Below, one piece after another: positions 33,851 to 44,500 of a stretch of 64,000 bases of DNA. Source of the DNA: Cenococcum geophilum 1.58 (taxonomy: Eukaryota; Ascomycota; Dothideomycetes; Gloniales; Gloniaceae). Each line of letters opens with the position of its first letter. Position 1 is the first letter of the stretch. The notes under the pieces were generated by a model, which was given only the letters and a program-made list of their open reading frames with translations, did no database searches and was not told the origin of the DNA. The stretch lies in the NCBI GenBank assembly GCA_001692895.1, contig KV748265.1:248001-312000 (forward strand). The letters run 5' to 3'. Both the position numbers and the translations under genes were made by a program.

Positions 33851-34860
33851 TATCTTTAAGGTAGTAATATACTAGGCAGCCTAGTATAAGGATAATATTA
33901 TACCACACAACTAGCTAATTAGTGTTAGTAATAATAGCTAGATAATAAACAAGATTAGCCTAACCTAGCTAAATCTATTCTACGAGTATATAAAGGATTA
34001 TATTATTGGTGCGCATTAGCTACTAGTACTAGATGGCCATAACAGCTATATACTACCTAAATTTAATTAGTTCTACCTAGATTATTAAATAGTCGTCCTT
34101 TATATACTAACGCATTTATTATATTTACTACAGCCACTAGATATGGGCTATTTCTTAGTCTATAAGCAATTATATAGAAGCCTTATTAAATAGATTATAG
34201 CCTATAGCATTAATTAACTATATTAATAAATACGAATTCCTACTACTATATAGGCAGGCTAGGCAGGCAGCACTGTATTAGAATAATATATAGGTAGGAC
34301 TTATAGCTGCTAGCTTAGTTCTATATAATCTAGATTACGTGCTATTGCTACTATATACTAAATATTAGATGCTATTACCCCAACGTCCGCTATTAAATGC
34401 CTCTTAGGCAGCTAAAACGCCTTATAATATTACCGGCCTATAATAGCAGACAGCCTTAATTAGGTATTATCTTAAATAGCGTATATATAGCCTACTAAGT
34501 TTAATAGAATAAGCTTTTAGCCAGCTTGTTAAGGGATGCGAAATGGCAATATTAAGTGCTATGCTGCTTGTAAGCGAAAATAAGAAGCTACGTATGGAAA
34601 ATTAGCGCCAGAAAAGGAAGAGGGTAAAGGAGTGCATATATATAGCTAGGGGGGGTATTTTATTAGGAGTAGAAGGGGCCTCTTATATATAAGCTGTCTA
34701 GGGAAGTGTAGTGGGGAGGGTAGTAGAGTTAGTGGCTAAGTGACCGCAATAAGTACTACGCAAGTGCAGTATGTATAAATTATTAGAATACACGGCACGT
34801 ATATGTCCTAGACGTTAGACAACTAGCTAGTAGATAGCTATACTAAATACAATTATTTAT
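33851..34860 (+). pseudogene. Pogo/Fot1 transposase, C-terminal part, RIP-decayed
   Basis: Continues the pogo gene after Gypsy-B. It reads LLVLDGHNSYI (second Asp kept), then LLYLLQPLDMGYFLVYKQL (third Asp, in the LLQPLDVGxF signature of pogo/Fot1 transposases). The C-terminal region includes GCEMAILSAMLLVSENKKLR and RQKRKRVKECIYIARGG. The right TIR follows at 34894-34944. Confidence 0.9.
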
Positions 34861-34944
34861 AGTTAACTAATTCGCTATATTGCCCTTAGTAGCTTAGTAG
34901 GGTGACCCATATACCTATATAGCCTACTTGCCCACAGACTACGT

Positions 34945-35354
34945 TAGTAGTAATAAGGCTAATAATACTATATAGCGCCTAGATCTAGGGTATAGAACTA
35001 AATAGTAAACTATTAGTAAAATGCTTCCTAGCGCCGCTAAAGAAGCTATAAAACTAATATCTATATAGAATTATAGGGGCCTATAAGAGGATACTACGTA
35101 CTGTAATAGAACGTAAAATATTAATACTGCTATTAGACATATATATAGAAGTAACTACTATATAGAGAGTATCTATAGTATAAGGCCACCTAGTAGAGAA
35201 GGAGATACGCTAAATATTAGAGCGTATATAAGGAGCGAGGGCCCCCTAAAGAGGTACTACGCCTAAGCTTATAAGCTAAAAAGCTCTCTACCTATAAGTA
35301 GTAGAGAGAGAATAGGAAATATAAGAGCTATTATAATATTAAGTAGAGACCTAG
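34945..35354 (+). pseudogene. LINE-1 ORF2 fragment between pogo and Gypsy-C
   Basis: Reads IKLISI-GAYKRTLRTV-like and EVTTI(stop)RVSIV(stop)GHLVEKEIR, i.e. ORF2 downstream of RT. The same segment is present in LINE-2 at about 56300-56695. It ends at CCTAG (35350-35354), the Gypsy-C TSD. Confidence 0.8.
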
Positions 35355-35772
35355 TGTAACGAAGCCTTGTAGGAAATACTACGGTAGACTTGTTAATAGG
35401 CTGGGTATATAAGTATAGAATAGTTAACAACGTAAATATAACTAGTAGAGTAGTTACCTAACAGATTAACTTTAATTATATTCTAAGATTTATTATAAAG
35501 AAGAGAAACTATCTATAGAGACTATATATCCTTAAATATATAACTCCTCCCTATAGTAAAGGTTTAGTATATTAGTACGTTAGTACGTTAGTATATTGCG
35601 TTCCCACGTTCCTATATTCCTATGTTCCGAACTTATAATGTAACTAGCTATATAACTTAGCTACCCCTTATTCTATAGCTTAATCGGTTCTAGCGCCTCT
35701 TATACTATCTTAACTAACCCATTTATATCTCTTTTAAGTAGTCGTATTATTGCCGATATAAGGTCCATAACA
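35355..35772 (-). repeat. Gypsy-C 3' LTR (left)
   Basis: 418 bp. On the + strand it starts TGTAACGAAGCC and ends CCATAACA. Partner 47537-47954. Confidence 0.95.
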
Positions 35773-36049
35773 CTATCTCTCCTCTCTTTATTTTTGTCCT
35801 TAAAGATATCTCCTATCTCTAAGTTATCTATTAGAGGTATAGCATTCCCGTCTTTAATTTAATAACCTTTATCGTTTCTAATACCTTTTATTAGATCTTT
35901 TATGTCTAATCGTTATAACTAGCTAGTAACATTTATTCTGTTACTTAGTAAAGTTATACCGTCCTATTCTTAGTGTGTAGAGAAGAAGTTAGTATATATT
36001 ACGATTACGGCTCCGTCTAGTCGCTAACCTTTTTCCTATGCTAAGTATA

Positions 36050-36560
36050 CGCGAGCGAATATACAATTATCCTATAATATTTAATCCGTCTTTAACGCTA
36101 AGCATATATATTCTACCATTGCTTATAACCGCCTAGCTCCCTATCTAACCTACCTTAGAGCCCTACGTATTAGCAGCGGCTAAAAGACCAAAGAGCAAGC
36201 TGGCTAAGGCCCCTGCTAAGGTTTAGCCTCGTTTTAATAAGGCGTCTTAGGCTCTAAAAGCTTAACTAAATACTTATACTCGCCTAAGCCGTCTAGTAAA
36301 GGTCTATAAAAAGGTACGCTTAAAGGAGTTATATTTAGTGGAGTAAGGTCTATCTAAGCTTAAGGCTAAGGAGGCTAAAAAGGATTCTAATTAAGTTAAG
36401 GTAAAAATAGTTTATACGCTAGTAGTAGATCCCTTAGATAATCTGGCTCGTTTATTACCTTTAACTAATCCTTCTATCTTTAGCTCCTTTTTAATATTAC
36501 CCAACCCGTTCTCTCTTAATACTCCTATACCTTTCCTATAGCGTTTTTTAAATTCTATAA
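36050..36560 (+). pseudogene. Possible antisense reading frame beyond Gypsy-C chromodomain
   Basis: Between the chromodomain and the 3' LTR, the strand opposite to pol reads as a plausible Lys-rich, coiled-coil-like protein once three or four TAA/TAG codons are taken as former Gln. Segments: AAKRPKSKLAKAPAKV, YTRLSRLVKVYKKVRLKELY, GLSKLKAKEAKKDSN, then LVVDPLDNLARLLPLTNPS. No family recognised. It may be an accessory antisense gene or chance; the sense strand reads worse. Confidence 0.4.
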
Positions 36561-37831
36561 TAGTTCCTAGGTAGTTTTATTATAGCCTATTTACTTAACC
36601 TTATACTATATTTTATTGTTAATGTCCTTATAACTAACAATCTTTAAAACTTACTATTTATCTTCTTCTTATCCTCTATATATATCTGCTTTATAAATTA
36701 GTAGCTTAATATTCCTATATACTAGCTCTAGCATTACGATATACTATATAGAGTAGATCTTTATCTTAGCTAGTAGGTTTAACTTAAATATAACCAGTAA
36801 AATCCCCCAAATAATTTTAAAAGGTCCTAGTCTAATATAGTCCAACTTCTTACTTAGTTATTAACTCTTAAAATTTTTGTATAGTAGCCACACTTTATCC
36901 CCCTCCTTAAGATCTAGTCCCTTAGATCTCTTAATATTATAGTACTTTTTTAATTTCTTTTATACTTTTTTTACTAATTCTATAAGGTCTATATAAAGAT
37001 TTATTAATATCTTTATTCTTTTTTTAGCTATGCTACTTATTTTCTTTACTTANTATAGTAATAANNATATTCTTAGCTTATATCTATAATTTGCCTTAAA
37101 TAGTAATATGCCTATTCCTTTTTATAGCATTACGTTATATATAAACTATATAACTAGTAANAATAATACCTAATTATTCTATGCATAATTAATATAATGC
37201 CTTAGATACTATTCTAGTGTCTAATTTAATCTTTTTATTTGTCTATCCGTCTGCGGATAATATATAGTAGAAGTTACTGCTCTAACTCCTTATTCCGCTA
37301 AAAATACTTCCTAAAATACTGCTATAAATCTTAGGTCTCTATTAAATATAATCTTACTTAATACTCTATGTCTTGTAAATACTTCTTTAATATAGATTTT
37401 AGCGATATCTTCCGCTGAGATTTCTTCTATGCATGCTATAAAGTAGCCCTATTTAGTTAATTTATCCACTATTACTAGAATTGTATTATATTCCTATTTA
37501 GTAATAGGATCTCTTAATTTTAGTAACTTAATAATAAAGTCCTATAATATAACCTCCCATAGTCTCTTTGGTATTTTAATAGGTTGTAGCCCTCTATATA
37601 GCTTATACCTTATTAGTTTATTCCTTTAGCAATCTAAATACTCTTTTATTACTTTTCTAGCTATGCCCTAGATTCTATTAATAATATATTCTTTCTAAAG
37701 TCTTAACACTAAGCCTGTTGCTCTGTTATATCCTTAAGTTATTCCCTTATAGAAATCTCCTATAAAATGCTCTACTTAGCGCGTCTGCCCTTGCATTCTT
37801 AGTGCCTTTAGTATACTAAATCTCAAAATAG
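36470..37831 (-). pseudogene. Gypsy-C RNase H end, integrase and chromodomain, RIP-decayed
   Basis: Minus frame from 37831: AEYYFEI, YTKGTKNARADALSR (end of RNase H), then the integrase zinc-binding and core regions. Its C-terminus reads LKEGDKVWLLYKNFK and LDYIRLGPFKI. A chromodomain near 36480-36640 includes IVSYKDINNKI(stop)YKVK(stop)IGYNKTTWE. N bases at 37053, 37065-37066 and 37161. The upstream half of RNase H is at 42643-43000, beyond LINE-3. Confidence 0.87.
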
Positions 37832-38029
37832 TATTCTGCAAGCATTTTTTTTTTAATATCCATTGTATTATACTACATATAATACTACGCATGCAGCCTT
37901 AGGCTATAGCGCTATAGTTCTATATACATAAATCCTTTCTAGGCAGCTTAATATATACTAGTAGCTATGTCCTAGTAGTTTATAAACCCCTAAACTAGGA
38001 GTTTATAGTTTCCTAGTAAAATACTAAGA

Positions 38030-39545
38030 TACTACAACTACTAGGGAATGAGAAAATGGTAAGAAAAACTATAAGAAATCCTAACCCCTGTCCCTATTCT
38101 TTTGCAATTTATTTCTATCCTTTTGCTCTCTAATATCTTTTACCCAAAAGCCTAGTAGGAGGTATCTCCTTCTAGAATCCTATTAATTTTATTCTTCTAT
38201 AGAATCTTCTACGCCAGTACTATGTACTAGTTTAGCTGCTTTAAGAACCTCGCAGTCTTTGCTATTAGCAAAGTGTTTTTCTTTACAATTGATGTAAAGA
38301 GGGGTAGTATACTTATAAGGCCTGCCCCCTACTATACAGGTAGGACAGACGTGGTCTTTAGATAGATGTGCAGCCGCATAATATCTATAGGCCCTAGTAG
38401 AGCATCTGTCTCCTATATGGCCAAATTTTTGGCAGCTATTATACTATATAGTAGGAGAGACTTTGAGGTATTTTACTACCTTAGTAGCTGTACCTGCAAT
38501 TAATATCTCTTTTTATTTAAGGATTTCTTGTCTTTTTTCTTTGTTCTCTATAGTAAAAACTATAAAGCCAAATCTAGTTTATAGATTGTGTCTTTTTATA
38601 CTAGATAAGATCTATCTAGGTAGTCCTTATATCCTTATAGGATTAAAAGTCTTAATTTCTTCTTTTAGAAGCTTAGAGCCTCCTTCTCCTAGGAAAGGTA
38701 GGGTAGGAACCCTATAGGCTATAATTTAAACCCATAATTCTAGTTTTTGTTCTCTTTAAAAGGTAAAGTAGTTATGCCAGATTTCCTTATATTTGACTAG
38801 GAAATCCGTATTATACTCTTCCGTAGTTATAAGAAGAATATTTTATTTTTCTTTAGTTCTAGCTATGGATGCTAAAACAGGTTTTTCTACTTACAGTTTT
38901 AATGCAAATAGTTAATTAACTTTGTTTCGTATAGAGAAGGTATTTAAAGGTTAGTCCTTTTAGTCTGTAATTAGGACTAGCTTTTTTTCTTATAGCTGCT
39001 TTTTCTTACTTCTAGTAGAAGTAGAAGGAGTAGGAAATAGTAGTAATAAGGAGGGTAGAGAGGACGAAGTAAGGAGGTCCTTCTTTAGCCTCTCTGCGTA
39101 GGTTTCTTTAGTAGGGGCTACCTCCTTACGGAGAGCTCTTACTTCTTTAACTAGTCCTTTTAGGACATCTTTTATCTTTTCTTTTCCTTTTATAAAGGGA
39201 TTTTCTCCTACTAGGACACTACGTGTATAGTCCTCTAGCTATTTAACTTGTTCCTTTTTATCTTCTTCTTCTTTTTCTTCTAGCCCTTTATAGGCCTGGG
39301 TTAGGCTATCTAGAGCCTTTTATAGGTGTTGTTCTAGAGAAAAGGGGGAGAAAGATATACTAAGTATACCAGCTGTAAAAGTTATTAGTTTAGTTATCTT
39401 TTTTGCAGGTTTTTGGTTTTCTTTTTTAGTAGAAGACTAAGGATATCCTCTTTTTTCTCCTGTCCTAAATAGGCTAGGGAGAAGGGCTAGAAAAAGTGGA
39501 TATAGATATAGACTTATTACATCGGGAAAATATTCGCAGGATGAG
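38030..39545 (-). pseudogene. LINE-3 ORF1 (gag-like, zinc knuckles), RIP-decayed
   Basis: Minus frame through TAA/TAG. N-terminal STKKENQKPAKKITK; coiled-coil KGLEEKEEEDKKEQVK; VKEVRALRKEVAPTKETYAE. A central RNA-binding-like domain with FLGEGGSKLLKEEIKTFNPI, GFIVFTIENKEKRQEIL and TATKVVKYLKVSPT. Then zinc knuckles: CQKFGHIGDRC, YYAAAHLSKDHVCPTC and INCKEKHFANSKDC, as in ORF1 of Tad/I-type LINEs. ORF1 proteins coat LINE RNA. The exact start is unclear; the end is near 38030. A potential ORF2 start (ATGGATATT) lies just before the poly(A). Confidence 0.85.
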
Positions 39546-39584
39546 ATTTAAGTAGACTTTGGTTTTCGCGTTTCGCGTAATTGA

Positions 39585-39975
39585 CATGCAATTTAACTAA
39601 CTTAACACGTAATTAACCAACTTAACACACAATTAACTAACTTAACATGCAATTTGACCAACTTAATACGCAGTTAACCTACTTAATATGCAATTTAACC
39701 AACTTAATACGCAGTTGACCTACTTAATATGCAATTTAACTAACTTAATACGCAGTTAACCTACTTAATATATAATTTAACTAACTTAATACGCAGTTAA
39801 CCTACTTAATATATAATTTAACTAACTTAATACGCAGTTAACCTACTTAACATATAATTTAACTAACTCGATATGCAGTTAACCTACTTAATATATAATT
39901 TAACTAACTTAACACGCAATTAACCTACTTAATATACAATTTAACTAACTTAACATGTAGTTAACCTACTTAACA
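39585..39975. repeat. Tandem ~20-bp AT-rich repeat in LINE-3
   Basis: About 19 diverged copies of a ~20-bp unit of the type GCARTTAACCWACTTAAYAY. Pairs of units alternate (TTTAAC and GTTAACC versions), giving a 40-bp higher period. Lies upstream of ORF1. Confidence 0.88.
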
Positions 39976-40289
39976 ACTTTAAAAGCTAACTGTATATTTC
40001 TTAACGTGTAATTAAGGTAAAGTTATATACTATATATTTAACTATTATATATAATCCTATATAATCTTATACAATCTCATACAATCTTATAGTCTTATTA
40101 CTTGGAGGCTTCTGCACGAGGCTCTACACGAAGCTCTACGTACAGAGGCTCTGTATGAAGCTCTGCGCATAGAGGCTCTGCATCGGGTCCCCGCTATATT
40201 CCCGATAGCCTCTACACGTGCCTCTACCCTATGTAACCACCTTATTTTTTACCTTCCTTCCTTCTTTATATCCTCCCTACCTAGGGAGG

Positions 40290-41145
40290 CACCAGAACGG
40301 CAGCCAGCAGAGGACCGTTGCTAGAACTAGACGACCGTCGCCAGAACCAGATAACCGTTACCAGAACCAGACGACCATCGCCAGCCAGACGACCGTCGGC
40401 CAGAACCAGACGACTGTCGCCAGAACCAGACAACCGTCGCCAGCCAGCGACCGTTACCAGAACCAGACGACCGTTGCCAGAGCCAGACGACCGTCGCCAG
40501 AACCAGACGACCGTTGCCAGCGCCAGACGACCGTCGCCAGAACCAGACGACCGTCGCCAGCCAGACGCCGTTACCAGAACCAGACGACCGTTGCCAGAGC
40601 CAGACGACACCGTCGCCAGAACCAGACGACCTTTGCCAGCGCCAGACGACCGTCGCCAGAACCAGAACGACCGTCGCCAGCCAGACGACCGTTACCAGAA
40701 CCAGACGACCGTTGCCAGAGCCAGACGACCGTCGCCAGAACCAGACGACCGTTGCCAAGCGCCAGACGACCGTCGCCAGAACCAGACGACCGTCGCCAGC
40801 CAGACGACCGTTACCAGAACCAGACGACCGTTGCCAGAGCCAGACGAACCGTCGCCAAGAACCAGACGACCGTTGCCAGCGCCAGACGACCGTCGCCAGA
40901 ACCAGACACGAACCGGCCGCCAGCCAGACGACCGTTACCAGAACCAGACGACCGTTGCCAGGAGCCAGACGACCCGTCGCCAGAACCAGCACGACCGTGC
41001 CAGCGCCAGACGACCGTCGGCCAGAACCCAGACGACCGTCGCCAGCCAGACGACCGTTACCAGAACCAGACGACCGTTCCAGACCAGAGCCAGACGACCG
41101 TCGCCAGACCAGACGGACCGTCGCCAGAGCCAGACGACAACGACT
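40290..41145. repeat. GC-rich 20-bp minisatellite in LINE-3
   Basis: Units of the type CCAGAACCAGACGACCGTCG with AACC/AGCC/CGCC and GTCG/GTTG/GTTA variants, plus shorter CCAGCCAGACGACCG units. They are arranged in a higher-order repeat of about 118 bp. It has no stop codons in several frames on both strands, so long open frames here (for example 40218-41147 on +) are artefacts of the repeat. Base composition is unlike the AT-rich surroundings; almost no RIP-type change is seen. Confidence 0.95.
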
Positions 41146-41214
41146 AGCCAGCAGCCAACACTATAACCGATCAATCGATCAGATCGAAATAAGGTAGCAC
41201 CAGATAGGTAGCGA

Positions 41215-41830
41215 CACAAACAGGTAGAGCTAACGGTAGGTAGATAATAGATAGTAGGCCCGATGCAGACAGGTAAGCAGATATAAAGATAAGCCAGCGA
41301 AGATAGCAGACAAGATTAAGAGATAAAATGCAGATTAGGTAACAAGATGCCAGAGATAGGTAGGATAAGAGGCTAAAACACGGGTAGGTAGATAAGTAGA
41401 ATAAGGTACCGAAGATAGCAGTGAACAGTAAGGCAGTATATAGATAGGCAAGGAAAATGCAGATAGGTAAGTAGATGCAGATAGGTTAAGCAGAAGAAGA
41501 TAGGTAGGTCAGATGCTAACAGGTTAGGTCAGATACAAAACGTATAGGTATAATGCAGAGTAAGCAATGCAGATATAATAATAACAAGATATTAAACAGG
41601 CAGGCAGATGCAGATAAGGATAGAAAAATGCAGACAGGTAAGCAGATGTAGATAGGTAATAATGCAGAGGTAAGCAGATGATAGAACGTAGGTAGATGTA
41701 AATATAGATAGGTAGGTAGATGCAGATAGATAGGTACCAAATGCAAACAGGTAGATGTAGATAAGGAGGTCCGATGCAGATAGGTAGGTAGATGCAGATA
41801 GGTAGGCGATATAGGCAGGTAGGGTAAGTC
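41215..41830. repeat. GATA/GGTA-type microsatellite-like tract in LINE-3
   Basis: Degenerate repetition of GCAGATAGGTAGGTAGAT and related strings. No gene; open frames on the minus strand are artefacts. Confidence 0.88.
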
Positions 41831-42004
41831 AATAGGTTATAATAGATAGGTAGAAGAGAACCATCGCTATATATAATATTAAAATTATCTAAAAATAATA
41901 ATATTTATTTTGCTAGCCTTAATAAAATAGCTTAAAATGCTTTTTTATTTATTTAAAATATGCTATTAGTATAAAAGAAGGTAAATTATAATTATGGTTA
42001 CCAA

Positions 42005-42068
42005 ATGCGCAGATTGCTGGCCAGTTGCGCGCAGGTTGCGCGTAGGTTGCGCGCAGGCTGCGCGCAGG
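42005..42068. repeat. 12-bp tandem repeat GCGCGCAGGTTG
   Basis: About five copies of a CpG-rich 12-bp unit, with T/C variation. CpG survives, unlike in flanking DNA. Confidence 0.85.
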
Positions 42069-42089
42069 CTGCGTGTTAAAAAAACGATA

Positions 42090-42628
42090 TAGGCTAGTCG
42101 GTCGAGTTGCCAAATGACCTCAACTGCGCGCTAATTGCGTCAACCACCAACCATTGAGGCCATTGAAAGGGTACCATATTTTGCCGATGTATTACTTATT
42201 TCTATAGGAGGTTTCTTTTTAGGCCTACTAGGCCTTGGCATTTTATATCTTATAGGGGGGTTTTCCTAGTTTTTACTATCCTTATACCCTTTTCTCCTTA
42301 TTAATCCTATTAGAAGATTTCTGGGGAGATTAGGCTAAGAGGTAATAGAGAAACTAGCCCCTATTTTATAGTTTTGGTATTAGTAGTAGTAGTAGTAGTT
42401 TTAGTGTTCCTGTCCGTGCCTCGCTTATAAGCTAGGGCCACCCTTAGAGAAATTTTTCTGTTAGGAAAAGGGGGTAAAATAACAAATAAATCCACCTTTA
42501 GCTCGCTAGGTAGTAGGAATTAGGTCTTAAAAGTTAGAAAATCGATTGTTTTTAATGGTAAGATGGGTATGCGTAAGTTTTGGAGTATGGCGCTACCTTT
42601 TGGTAAGGTTGCATGTGCGGTAAAGGTT
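42090..42628 (-). other. LINE-3 5' end region, no recognised gene
   Basis: No coding frame I can support. Contains runs such as (GTA)n near 42382-42405. Ends at the 14-bp TSD. Confidence 0.5.
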
Positions 42629-42642
42629 TATTCTACAAGCAT

Positions 42643-44500
42643 CTCTGCCTATCTAACTTATTTTTAGTTAAGTTCCTTTATTATTAGGAACCCCATTAGG
42701 TTCTTATAATCCGTTTTAACCACAAATAGTTTCTTTACAGCTTATAAAAATGCTCTCTATTCCTTAAGTGCTGTAACTATACCTAATAACTCTTTGTTAT
42801 AGATGTTATAGTTTAACTCTAGTAGTATTATCTTCTAACTATAGTATACTACTAGATGCTATATATTCTTATGCTTTTATAGCAAATATACTCCTAGTGC
42901 GAAGTTTAATATATTTATTTCTATAACCATATCTAGTCCTAGTTAATAGATCTTAAGGATTAGCTCCTAGGTAAATAACTCTTTAAGTTCCTTAAACAAC
43001 TTTTTTTATTTATCTCCCTATGCCTATAGTTCCTCTTTCTTTATAAGCCTAGTAAGTGGTTTAATATTCTTTAACTATTATGCTATAAACCTTCTGTAGT
43101 AGTTGCAGAACCCTAAGAATAACCTTAACTGTGTTACATTCTCTAGTTCTTGCTAATTTATTATAGCTTTAATTTTCTTTAGGTCTATATTAATATAACC
43201 TAGTTTAATAATAAATTTAACAAAATCTGTCTTTCAAGTAAAGAACTCGTATTTTTTAATTGCTACTAGCATCTATTCTTCTTATAGCCTCTTTAAAAAC
43301 TATTTAACGTGTTCCTTATATTCTTCCTTAGTTATTAAGTAGATAATAATGTTGTTAAGGTATGCTATAATAAACTTATTAAGGTGTTTTCTTAATATAC
43401 TGTTAATTCGTTTCTAAAATGTTACTAGTGTATTCTTTAACCTAAATTGCATAACTAATAGTTTATATAGTCCTTCCTTTAACCTAAAGGCTGCCTTCTA
43501 TTTATCGCCTTCTTTAATTCTAATTTAGTAGTACGCCCATCTTAGATCTATTTTTCTAAAGATTTGTGTATTACCTATCTAATCCTAGATTTCGCTAATT
43601 AAGGGTAAAGGATACCTATCCTTTTAAGTAATGCTATTTAACTATCTATAGTTAATACATAGTCTAAGTTTTCCGTTCTTCTTTAGTATAAATAGTACTG
43701 GATATCCCGCTAATAACTATAATGGTCTAATATATCCCTTTTATAAGTTCTCCTGGACAAACTCTTTAAGTGCTCTTAACTCCTCTTAAGTAAGCTTATA
43801 GGTTAAAAAGAACCTTAGGTTTATTTTTAGTTCTAACTCTATTTTATAGTCCTATACTATATAATCTACCAGCTTTTTACTTTCTAGGCTCTATAGTTTT
43901 TTGCCATACTTATAGTATCTCTTTAGTATATAACTTAAGCCTTACTCAGTCTCTTTATATATTACTCTAACTTAATACTATACTAACTTAGTCTATTATC
44001 GCGTTTTATAGCGTTAAGTATTTTTAATATTAACCTAACCTGTAATCTAATTGATTTTTAGGTTATATTCCTATAACTAAGGCATCCCTAATACTGCCTT
44101 ATCCCATCCTAATAGTAGGATATTAAAAAATATCTTAATTTGTCTTCCTTTAATAGTTATCTAAATAGGTCCTATTTTAAGGTTAATTATCCCTCCTCTA
44201 TAGGATATTAGATCTCCTAAAATTATAACTAATAGGTAAAGTTGTTTCTTCTATCTATAAGGTAATCCTATTTTTTTTAAACTACTGCTAGTAAGATATA
44301 GTTCCGCGTTACTCTACTATCTATTAGTGCTTTAAACTGTTAATCCTACTAATTAACTTATAAATTTAGGTGTTATCCTTAAATTCCTTTAAGGGTTTAA
44401 GGCTCTACCACTAGCTTCTTTTAGTCCTATAGGCCTCTACTTTTTCTAACTATTAGCTACTTAATCCTATTATACTTAGCTTACTCTTTAGCTAATACCT
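42643..44500 (-). pseudogene. Gypsy-C RT and RNase H (first half), RIP-decayed
   Basis: Minus frame: LFILKKNGKLRLCINYRQLN near 43640-43700, IFRKIDLRWAYY near 43525-43565, and FIIAYLNNIIIYL at about 43335-43373, where YxDDI is usual (both Asp to Asn, G-to-A). FLGFCNYYRRFI follows near 43070-43110. RNase H: HLVVYYS(stop)KIILLELNY and YNKELLGIVTALKE, with VKTDYKNLMGFL, breaking at AEMLVE where LINE-3 begins. Confidence 0.92.

Larger units (their letters stand above)
26182..34944 (+). mobile_element. Pogo/Fot1-type DNA transposon, split by Gypsy-B
   Basis: 51-bp TIRs at 26182-26232 and 34894-34944 start ACGTAGTCTG and differ only by transitions. TA duplications flank them (26180-26181, 34945-34946). 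Removing Gypsy-B and one TSD leaves about 1.85 kb, the usual size of Fot1-like elements. One transposase gene reads on the + strand across the break. Confidence 0.93.
37846..42628 (-). mobile_element. LINE-3, ORF1-only non-LTR element with poly(A) tail
   Basis: Inserted in RNase H of Gypsy-C. A 14-bp TSD TATTCTRCAAGCAT (G at left, A at right) lies at 37832-37845 and 42629-42642. A run of T at 37845-37854 is the poly(A) tail on the minus strand. Gypsy-C coding resumes exactly across the TSD. The element holds an ORF1 but no RT. Its 5' half (39560-42628) has four different tandem-repeat tracts and no gene. This resembles a half-LINE (HAL1-type) element mobilised in trans. Confidence 0.88.

Noticed and set aside
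40218..41219. Long open frames on both strands (up to 309 codons), Arg/Gln/Pro- or Val/Trp-rich
   Set aside because: They are produced by the stop-free 20-bp minisatellite; several frames on both strands are open over the same DNA and none has non-repeat sequence or a start context.
41516..41832. Overlapping minus-strand frames rich in Leu/Tyr/Pro
   Set aside because: Translation of the GATA/GGTA-like repeat tract; no domain and two frames open at once.
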